The translations under genes and the position numbers were made by a program. Under the pieces are notes generated by a model, which worked only from the letters and a program-made list of their open reading frames with translations, was not told the origin of the DNA and did no database searches. Below, in pieces: positions 55,431 to 64,000 of a stretch of 64,000 nucleotides of DNA (positions are counted from its first letter, which is position 1; each line of letters begins with the position of its first letter). Origin of the DNA: Nemertoderma westbladi (taxonomy: Eukaryota; Xenacoelomorpha; Nemertodermatida; Nemertodermatidae); assembly GCA_032718475.1 (NCBI GenBank), contig JAUCBJ010008394.1:62001-126000 (forward strand), given 5' to 3'.

Positions 55431-56500
55431 ACATAACATTAAACAATAATAATTTGTATTATACTTAATTGTATTACAACTGATTACTAAGTTAGATACT
55501 TAATAATAGAGTATAGATTGTTTTATAAGTTTGAAACATTATCACTAGGTATAATGAAACCTATTGTAGTTTGAAATTTTATTGAGGCATAATGAAAACT
55601 AACGTTGTTTGATACAAATCATATTTATTCACTCCCGCAGTTTTAAACATAACTTACCACAGTATGGGACAAGCCACGCAGTGAGGGGTTAGTAGGATTA
55701 ATAATTAATATTTATTTACATTCATATTACAACAATTCTGTAACCTCTTCTCATATATTGAGGTAGAGTTCAATGGCCTCAATAGTCATAGTCCTTTGTT
55801 ATGCATAATTGCAATACATAAGTCATAAATATCAAGATCACAAGGTGTGGTGCTATGCAACAATGACTCTTCCCAACATGGTCAATTTCCAGGGGTGGAA
55901 CTGGCACCAACTGGACCCCATCTCCAACTCCCAACTCCATTTATTTATTATACAACATAAACAGGCCTTCAACATCAACAGGGCAAATCGGAATGTGTCG
56001 GGCTACATAAGGAATTGACTTAAAACTACTCACTACTGACTTACTTCCTGAAATCACTACTCAAACAATGTTACTACTGCAGTACTGTGTTGGCACTACC
56101 GGTAGGTTAGGTCTAGGTAAAAAAAAATATATAATTTAATTAATTGGGGCTATGAGTATCCCTGTAAGTGCCGGCAATGAAATTAATTACAATAGCACAT
56201 GGAATGGAAAGAAAAATAATTGTGGGGAGGGGGTGGGGGTGTTGGGGGTGGGGATTAGTATGTTTGGGCATATTGTGGGGGATTCTTTGAAGTGCTACAG
56301 TATGTGTATTATGACTATTGGTGTGGGTGGGTCTGAGAGTGTTTAATTCGTTAGTGGGTGGGCATGATGCTGGGGTAGTGCTTGATATTGTGTTTCCACT
56401 GGTAGTACTATTGTGCCATAGGGATGTTATGGGATGGGAACATGCGTTAAATATGAGCTTGTTAACTAAGTGGGGGGGGGGGGGGGGGGGGTAGTCATTG
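55431..56500. other. Non-coding, nothing recognised
   Basis: G-rich tracts at 56222-56275 and a G run at 56472-56491. A minus-strand frame at 56140-56547 is mostly low-complexity proline/histidine/threonine, caused by those tracts. Confidence 0.4.
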
Positions 56501-56760
56501 TTACACAGGATGTTTTTTGACTTTATCAAGACTACGTGAGCAACCATTCGGGGTTATACTATTGGGAATGGCGCATTGAATGGCGGATCTAACGACATTA
56601 ACAATCATATTTCGGGGGTGGTTACTATAGTAGTCCAAAGTAATACCATACATTTCAAAATCTATCCGTCCTTTGTTGTTAATGGTGGTTGTGACGTCAA
56701 GGAATGCTAAGCAAGAGAAGGATTTCTCCATGGTGTATATCCACTTGTTTTCGATGTGCT
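56501..56760 (-). pseudogene. Second Penelope-like RT fragment
   Basis: The minus-strand frame reads MEKSFSCLAFLDVTTTINNK, then FEMYGITLDYYSNHPRNMIV and VVRSAIQCAIPNS. This is the F-L-D-V … (S/N)-x-H-P post-catalytic region of Penelope-like RTs, diverged from 12640-12911. Only this segment remains. Confidence 0.65.
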
Positions 56761-57142
56761 GATGCTTATAGGGATGGAGTCTGTCACCCCCAGGATGCGC
56801 AGTAGTACCTGTTTTCTTGCCGTCAACTAAAAGGAATAGTGAAAACTATGTCACGTTCCTATAATTTCATATCAACAGAATGCAAATAATATCATCTTGC
56901 CTTTGTCACATAAATGAATGGAAGGAAAACATCTGGGATTGGTCAATGGTCAACTAATCTTCAATTAATGGTGAATCCCAGATGATACAGTATTTCCAGT
57001 TTATCTGTTCAAAGATATAATACAAAAATATGAAATGGACGATTTTCACATTCAGACAAATAATTATCCTCTACATCTAGCAACAGAAACCCTAGAGCAA
57101 AAGTTTCCCCCCATTGGTTTACCACCATTGGTTACGATTATC
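56761..57142. other. 3' flank of transporter copy E
   Basis: Contains a short inverted repeat (CATCTGGGATTGGTC near 56930 and ATCCCAGATGATAC near 56973). No gene is seen. Confidence 0.35.
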
Positions 57143-58160
57143 CTAGCCAACACGAAATCTTAAAACCAATACAGCAATTAAAGAGAAAAGAAAAGGCAGC
57201 CCCAACAGACTGAGAAGCGAACAAGCAGTTTGCATTCCAAAATTAGAATTGAGAAATCCTCCAAAAACGGGACCTATAATGGATACAAAAGACATTGATA
57301 TTCGATACATTTGTTGGAGGAGAGATCTTGTGTCGACGTTGTCTGGGTAACCACAAACCGTCACAGCCAGTTGCGTTTGTGTTTCCAATGCAGTGGTCAT
57401 GAATAATGCTGATCCAAATCCGAGTAGAGCACAACCTGTTATAGATATTGAAAGATCATGAGGTAAACCCAGAAGTTCTGTAGGACCTATTAGTTGCATT
57501 GCTAATGCTACTATCATTACACCAAATACAGTAGGAAAGACAGTTTTCATTTTTTTCATAATTAAACTCATTATTACACCTGTAAATAATTGAAAACTAG
57601 GAAGTATCATATATATCCGACCAATATTATATTGGTTCACATTGTAAGTGTGATGAATGTAGGCAGCATAATTCGCAACTGTAAATGATGTCAGCATTAC
57701 CCAATACATGTGCAAAATAAACATAAGAGTTACTGCTGGATTCTTCAGAACCCCAAGATAGGTTGGTCTGACTTCATTAGATTTACATCTGTCTTGATGT
57801 AAGCTGGTGACTCTATCCAACAGTAAAGGAGTAAAATGAGAAATATCAAACCCGATATTATAAATGGGAATTGAAAACCCAAAGCAACAAAAACTGTAGA
57901 ACTAAAAGCAGGTGCAAGCAAATATCCCAGGCTGCTACAAGTAACTGCTACACTGGCTAATAATGTTCTTTGTGTGGGCCACACTTCCATCAATATACTG
58001 AATGAATATATAAAACTGATGTTGAGACCAACAGCTTCGATGATGCGAAGTGAAAAACAAACAAATATATATAATCCATTGCTATGATTAGGAATATATT
58101 CCACGAACCCAAACGCTAACTGGGAAACGGCGCCAATGATTCCAAATAGACCCAAAGAGG
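57143..58160 (-). pseudogene. MFS transporter copy E, truncated and frameshifted
   Basis: The sequence starts abruptly at SLGLFGIIGAVSQLAFGFVE, equivalent to residue 98 of copy B, so helices 1, 2 and the promoter are missing. Upstream the frame runs into block U sequence (MFKLFMAYT). At about 57796 one A is missing (CTTGATGTAAGC for CTTGAATGTAAGC), which splits the frame into 58185-57745 and 57820-57143. The rest is well kept, ending RFRVG at 57143. The junction at 58160 is a deletion relative to copy B, not an insertion. Confidence 0.9.
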
Positions 58161-58890
58161 TATATGCCATGAATAATTTGAACAAACAAATAATATTGTA
58201 TAAATAATATTTCTCTTTAAAGAGTCCGACTAATGATCGAAACTAATACGAACTAATAACTATTATGTTATAGCTCACTATGAAAAACTTCAATAGGGTT
58301 GGTGCGAGAAAATATTGTTGGGTTAGAAACAATTGAATAAGGGGTAAGTAAACAAGGTGTTCTGAATCGAGTGCCAGGGTGTGTTCTTTTATGGAGAGTG
58401 ATCATATTATTGATCAATTGAAATCCTCATTAAAACTCAATTATTTCGCACATGATTTATATCAATAGAAAGCTGAGAATCATGTGCATCTTTTGACACC
58501 TAAATTAATTAAATTCATGAAGAGGAATGTTCATAAAATGCTGATTGAAATTCTGCATAATTAACTACACACACAAGTATTATGTAGTTTTCAAAAGTTT
58601 AGTAATTATACACACAGACAGACTTCTATAAATAGTTCCCCTGCCTGTCACTAAGGGAGTAATTGTAAGAAACAAAGTTAACTTTTTGGTGTCTCCCAAC
58701 CTTCAACGTGCAAATGTGTTGTCGTCTCGAGAAAATGACATCATATTATGCGAAGATTTATCAGAATTATTTGATACAAAATGTCCAAAAAATACATCAG
58801 GAGATATAGGGAGATAGCAGCTGTAACTACATGTAATGATTGTAAAGATCGAGACTGAGTTAACTGTATCATAAAGTATATCACCTTTTC
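58160..58890. repeat. Block U, copy E
   Basis: Uninterrupted copy collinear with 26600-27320. It carries the readings ESDHIIDQLKSSLKLNYFAH and VNFLVSPNLQRANVLSSREN. Relative to copy B the second has a 6-bp difference that keeps the frame. Stops lie at the same codon after HDLY(Q/H) in all copies. Confidence 0.65.
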
Positions 58891-58894
58891 AAAT

Positions 58895-59035
58895 GAGCAT
58901 ATACGATCCTAGATGCAAACTAAGATACTAGATGCAAACTAAGATACTAGAAGAAAACCTAGATTCTAAACGGAACTTAGACCCTAAAACCAACTAATGT
59001 CCTAGAAGCGAACTTAGATACTAAATTCGAACATA
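58895..59035. repeat. Degenerate minisatellite in block U
   Basis: Units with an AACTAAGATACTAGATGCA core, about 18-19 bp period, matching the position of the array at 27337-27480. Confidence 0.6.
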
Positions 59036-59560
59036 GTTTGCAATGCCAAGATTTAAAAAATATGAGTGGGAGAGTAGGAAAATTTGTTATGGTAGGACAT
59101 CAGTCACAGGAAGCATCAATAGATTAGATTGCCAGGAATCACTCTCTATCCTTGGCCAATGAAAGACCTGCGTAGATTTTTATGGACGGATTTCCATCAG
59201 TAGCTTCTTTATACTGTATTATATTATACTTATATCCATCCATAGCTTTCTTTATGCTTCAAATTTTTATCTCTAGTGACTGACGAGCAATGCTTAAGCA
59301 TGTCCTTACCAGGTAAGATTATTTTATTATACAGTAGGAATCTGAGTACCGTGTACACTATCCAACACATGTTTGAATGTGTTAGACAACACCTGGATGG
59401 GAATGCTATGGATGGTAGCGAACAAGGCAAGGCTGTACACAACCACACCATGACACACTGTGGCAAGCTCAATACACATTGGCTGACTGACTGGCACAAG
59501 CTATTTCAACATTTCAAAGTAATTGCAGCACCCATTGTTGCCTGTTTTGCAAGAGCTTGA
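59036..59560 (+). repeat. Distal block U, copy E, with a 94-codon frame
   Basis: The plus-strand frame 59276-59560 starts MTDEQCLSMSLPGKIILLYS and ends IVACFARA. The paralogue at 27690-27990 has small indels that break it. No domain was recognised. Confidence 0.4.
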
Positions 59561-60067
59561 AATGTATTATATTGGCAGTAAACAAGGGCCAAACTTGTAT
59601 AATAAGTATTCGAGTGGTCGAATCTGGTCAATTTGAGTTCAAATCTAGATTACATAGTTTAAAATTATCCATTTCCGGACTTATACTCAAATCATTCAAA
59701 AACTAAACCGGTTAAAAATATATGAGTACAGCAATTGTAAATGTATTAATTTCCCTAAGTAACAATGAAAAATTCATAAAATATGGTCGTGTTGCACCAG
59801 AGTTACAACGATTTTTATATTGCACATCATATTAAAAATAGCAATATTGTATTATTTAACCATTTTAAAATTCCCTCCATTTGAATATCAATACAACGTT
59901 AATTTCCGGGTTGGTCTTTGCTGGTTGTATTGCAATAATACTACGTATGGCCCTTCCGTGGAGGGAGATACATTTCAACGTTAATAACTCCTAATCAACT
60001 TCAACTACGCCGTTTTTAATTGTAACAAACCCCGATGGAAAGGCAATTATTATATATTATTATGTAT
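59561..60067. other. Non-coding, nothing recognised
   Basis: AT-rich intergenic DNA before the RTE-1 copy. Confidence 0.4.
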
Positions 60068-60080
60068 TAGTATTTGTTAT

Positions 60081-61732
60081 CAAATAAATACTATAGTCCT
60101 GAAGATAGTCCTGAAGAACGTGTTGGGAAGTGGAAAAATCACTTTAGCAACGTGCTTGGGCAGCCACCAAACATCAAGGTCAGCCCAACAAAGAAAATAA
60201 ATGACAAGACACTACCTATAGAAACAGGGGATTTCACACCTGCCGAACTCCAAAGAAGCATTATAAGCATGCCCAATAATAAATCGAGTGGATTAGATGA
60301 AATCCCAGCAAAGGTATGGAAAACAAGAGTGCTAAACAGACCATTATTGAATGTTTGCAACTGGATGTTAAAAGGGGAAAAGCCACCACCAATTTGGACT
60401 AAAGGTCAACTAAAGCCTCTCACCAATAAAGGAGACCTCGGTATACCAACAAACTATCGTGGGATCTGTCTGCTTGTGGTAGCTGCCAAAATATACAATA
60501 AAATGATTCTATATAGGATTAGGCCTCACATAGAGAAACTAAGACTGCATAAGAGCCAAAACGGATTTCGACCAAATAGATCATCAACAATAGCTCAGAT
60601 ACTTGCACTACAGAGACTGATTGAAGGAATTAAGTCAAAGAATCTCCCCGCAGTCATGACTTTTGTGGACATAAGAAGGCATTCGACTCCATCCATAGAG
60701 GAAAAATGCTTGAAATCCTAAGAGCTTATGGAATACCAGAAGTAATTGCTGCTGGCATTGGATTGTTATATTGTGACACAGAAGCACAGGTACTCTCACC
60801 AGATGGCGAAACTGAGTTTTTCTCAATCCTGGCTGGCATACTGCAAGGTGACACATTAGCACCATTACTATTTGTAATTGTGCTGGATTACGCAATGAGG
60901 ATGGCCACAAAGGGTGAAGATCTGGGATTCACACTTCAAGAACGCATAAGTAGTAGATATCTGGCAACTACAGTCACAGAGATCGACTTTGCGGATGACA
61001 TCGCCCTGCTCTCTAATATGCTAGCAGATGCACAGCTTCTACTAAATAAAGTGGAGAGGGCTGCTAAGGAGGTTGGATTGCATATAAATGCTACCAATTC
61101 ATGACCTTTAATGTTGATGGAAACTTGACAACCATTGATAATAATCAACTAAGGAAGATCGACGACTTCCAGTACCATGGATCATGGATAGAGAGTAGCA
61201 AAAAGGCATAGAAGATAGGAAAGCAAAGGCTTGGGTAGCTCTATCAAAAATGGATACCATCTGGAAATCAGATCTCTCCAGGCACCTGAAGACAAGTTCT
61301 TTCGAGCCACAGTGGAAAGTGTATTTTTTATACGGGGGTGAGACCTGGACACTGACTAAATCACTTGAACAACGAATTGATGGTTGCTACACAAGACTAC
61401 TATGGGCAGCCCTAAACATCAGCTGGAGACAACACATGACAAACGCCGAGCTTTATGGTACAATACCACCTGTATCAACCACCGTCCGTGAACGCAGATT
61501 GAGATTCAGTGGGCACTGCTGGTGAAGTAAAGACGAGGTCATACCAGATCTACTTTTCTGGGAACCAACTCTTGGAAAGCGTAGTCATGGACGACCAGCC
61601 ATTACATATATAGATCAACTTGAAAGGGGTACTGAACTTGGGAGAAACGAAATTGCGACAACTATGGAGAATCGGGAAGCCTGGAAGGATCTCATTTCCA
61701 CTGTCCGAGTTCGCTTGAACTAGTAGTAGTAG
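60081..61732 (+). mobile_element. RTE-like LINE family 1, 5'-truncated copy
   Basis: Flanked by the 13-bp duplication TAGTATTTGTTAT at 60068-60080 and 61733-61745, and ending in (TAG)n at 61719-61732. It starts in the RT linker (SPEERVGKWKNHFSN) and continues to the 3' end, so it supplies the segment missing from the copy at 40720-49153. A short duplication, TAGTCCTGAAGA, lies at its 5' end. Confidence 0.9.
60090..61690 (+). pseudogene. RTE-like LINE family 1 RT, frameshifted
   Basis: Blocks in order are: NNKSSGLDEIPAKVWK, TNYRGICLLVVAAKIYN, SQNGFRPNRSSTIAQI, TFVD-(frameshift near 60670)-motif A, ILAGILQGDTLAPLLFVIVL (motif B) and TEIDFADDIALLSN (motif C, catalytic DD intact). A frameshift near 61100 follows. 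Then VYFLYGGETWTLTKSLEQ and RERRLRFSGHCW, with a stop at 61523-61525. At least three disruptions. Confidence 0.85.
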
Positions 61733-61745
61733 TAGTATTTGTTAT

Positions 61746-63815
61746 TATATATTATTATTTGTTTGTACCAGATGAATGCAAATAGTTGCGAATATTTGAA
61801 CATTGTGATTGCAATGTGAAATATTTTAGAGAAATGTGACAATTTAAATAGTATTATTCCCCTAAGTTTTATCAGAGTAATATAGACCCAATGTTTTTAT
61901 AACATAGCTGAGGCGATCTTCAATTACTTTGGTTACCTTTGTTACTTTACTGATCTGATAATGCACTGCGACGGTGAATAAAAACAATTTAAATGGTAGC
62001 TAAATGAGTACTGGAGTTTCCTCTGGGGAGAATAGTTCTGGGTGGACCGCACTGGAAACTTATCGACGGACTGTGTGCGTTTCCCTGACCTAACTGCCAA
62101 AGAAAATATACTTTACTACAAACTTTACTTTTTAACTTACTTCACATTATAATCGTACAGTACAAACCGATCCATGCTACTTTGCCTCAGGCAACAAAAG
62201 AAAAACATTTATCTACACTATTATTAACTACCAACTACACTAAAGAGTATTGGTGTTGTTTGAAAATACTGCACCTTAAATGGTTAACATAACAACATAA
62301 CATAACAACCCATGTTGTTATCTATTATACAACTTCTATAAGAACCTAGGACCTCTCTGATTGGTTAACTAAACGAATATCTACAAAGCAGAATCAGATT
62401 ATCCAAGTTGCCCCACTTACTTGGCGGTATTCATGTTTAATTTATTACAAGTGCCAATAATTAAGCTAATTTATTATTAGTCAATCGTATTATGACTTAT
62501 GACAATTTTATTATTTACTTCGAAAAAGATAACTAAAAACAATTTGTTATTGGTAACAGCTATCGATCAGTGGATCAGCCAGTCCACGACTTAAGGTGTA
62601 ATCACGGACTGGGTGAATTGGGGTGGATCATTTCTGTGTGTGTTGGAATTCCATCATAGTACAAGCTGATAAATGTATATTCATTCATATTGCTTTTTGA
62701 TAAGAATTCAGTATCATTATGCTGCATAAGCAATGTAGAATCTTTTCACTTTTAGGAAAAATTCGCAATGCTTGGTCATCTCTTATACATGGTGGCGAAC
62801 GATCTAAAAGCACAATGTTATTTTCTGTAGATCCTGATGAAAACCTAAGTTCTGCCCGACTAATTAGATTAGTGGCATAAATCATAATTTTCTTTACGCA
62901 TAGTGTGTTGAACCGAATGGATGCTAATTAGATGAAGGATTATAGTGAGTCAGTGAGTGGAAATAGAGGAATAGCACATTGTAAGGTACAGATTTACAAC
63001 CTGTCTGGTGATGCATTTATAATAATATCAGTAATGTTTGTGGCAATAACTCTGTTAAGTTTTAGGTTCTGTTACAATGTAAATAACTCGTTAGAGATGT
63101 TAAGATATATTATTATTATATTACTTAATTATTACATGTATATATAGTAATAATGATTTTGATCTCCAAGTTATAATGTGCTCGCCGTTAATACTACTAA
63201 TGGCTTTAATAAATGTCAAAGTTAATTAACGTTATTTAATTTGATCATTACGATTAAATAACCCTTTTAAAGTTTTATAGAAAACATTTATAAAAAATTG
63301 CTTGAAACAAAGCAACTTTCAACCATTCTATAAGTGGTGGCAAAGAATTTATTTTCTTGTTTGCATTGCTTTCATATTTGGTTCACTTACTCTATTTTCT
63401 AATTCTAATCTATTTTTGATATACCTACCCAATTACCCATGCCATGCATATGCTTTCCTAACTTTTATGACCTTTCAGTTGCTCTCTATACATGACCCAA
63501 GTTACTAGAATTCTTATTAGGATTAGGCCTACTAAGTTGATTGTTATCGATGGTGGTCGCTTCTACATTATTGAAGTGTCGAAAACTTTGAATATATTTT
63601 TCTTGCAATTATTTTGCTAGAAGATCATTTCAGGACCATTCCTTAGGAAGTCAACAAAAATTCAAAATCGAAAAAGATAATAAATAACAGAGAATAAAGA
63701 ATAAATAGAAATGGGTCAATTGTGAAAATTAACCCCTTTCTATTTTATTTGACAAAGAATGTTTTTGCCACCACTTAATTTGTTATTTTTATACCATGTA
63801 ATATGCAATTGATAC
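61746..63815. other. Non-coding, nothing firm recognised
   Basis: Minus-strand 62685-62885 (…ELRFSSGSTENNIVLLDRSP) and plus-strand 63302-63508 (hydrophobic) are short open frames without known domains. An ACATAACA repeat lies near 62290. Confidence 0.35.
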
Positions 63816-63819
63816 ACTA

Positions 63820-63848
63820 CAGGTATATATATAGAGACAGTATATAAG
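63820..63848 (+). promoter_or_regulatory. TATA-like core promoter candidate for transporter F
   Basis: GGTATATATATAGAGACAG followed by TATATAAG lies directly upstream of the ATG, in the same position as the TATA-like sequence of copies A and B. Inference from position and similarity. Confidence 0.4.
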
Positions 63849-64000
63849 ATGTCAGATGAAGAGGTTCCCATAATCTCAAGTTCAATGAATAATAGTTGTT
63901 CAAATGAAAATTACCATCGGAAAGGATGGAGACTTTATATATTAGTGGCTATGTTGCTGAGTATTCAAGCAATACCAGGTTGGTGTCATAATCTATTGGA
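63849..64000 (+). CDS. MFS transporter copy F, N-terminus (runs off the window)
   Basis: The first 50 codons read MSDEEVPIISSSMNNS, KGWRLYILVAMLLS, then IQAIPGWCHNLLE, the same tail and helix 1 as copies A-E. It is the only copy on the plus strand, so the array includes an inverted member. No statement on the rest of the protein is possible. Confidence 0.85.
   Translation, partial: MSDEEVPIISSSMNNSCSNENYHRKGWRLYILVAMLLSIQAIPGWCHNLL

Noticed and set aside
56140-56547. 135-codon proline/histidine/threonine-rich minus-strand frame
   Set aside because: Its composition comes from G-rich and G-run DNA on the plus strand. It only overlaps the Penelope-like remnant at one end.
59600-59650. Another B-box-like motif (GAGTTCAAATCT)
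   Set aside because: No matching A box or cloverleaf arms were found.

Overview
The window is AT-rich nuclear DNA from a multicellular eukaryote, most likely an invertebrate animal. The evidence is the mixture of animal-type transposable elements (RTE-like and CR1/L2-like LINEs, a Penelope-like element, Ty3/Gypsy pieces, an ISL2EU-type DNA transposon carrying a YqaJ nuclease, several MITE families), spliced HECT-domain exons, and intron-less multi-copy MFS transporter genes with TATA-like sequence just upstream of the ATG. Sponges and cnidarians fit this mix, but I cannot fix the taxon from sequence alone. There are no bacterial operons, rRNA genes or CRISPR arrays.

The host-gene backbone is an array of six copies of one MFS transporter gene of monocarboxylate/oxalate-formate antiporter type. 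Five are on the minus strand: A 3526-4809, B 23220-24527, C 30305-31591, D 35647-36954, E 57143-58160. The sixth, F (63849 to the window end), is on the plus strand. B and D look intact. A lost its C-terminus to a small insertion, C has a late frameshift, and E lacks about the first 97 codons and has an internal frameshift. A and B lie in a long segmental duplication (about 1-5500 and 20228-25215). A second recurrent block, called block U here, lies upstream of the transporter in A, B, D and E and carries short unrecognised reading frames.

Most other DNA is transposon debris. Because A/B and the block U copies are paralogues, many insertions can be defined exactly against an uninterrupted copy: a non-LTR element (1367-2579), a 147-bp retroposon-like insert (3389-3535), a Penelope-like element (11454-14588), a hAT-type MITE (21037-21557) and a PIF/Harbinger-type MITE (21961-22177). 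An ISL2EU-type element (8071-9927) splits an old LINE endonuclease. A foldback-like element (17921-18858) splits a Ty3/Gypsy gag. Around 39.9-49.3 kb several LINEs are nested: an RTE-like LINE with 129-bp direct flanking repeats contains an oppositely oriented RTE-like LINE and a CR1/L2-like LINE.

Other parts: a 1.2-kb inverted repeat with a palindromic MITE in one arm (28.4-29.6 kb), three tRNA-like sequences, a decayed HECT ubiquitin-ligase gene on the plus strand (53.5-55.4 kb), and a shorter RTE-like copy (60081-61732). Long stretches at 5.8-7.3, 33.9-35.2, 49.3-53.5, 55.4-56.5 and 61.7-63.8 kb hold nothing I recognise.
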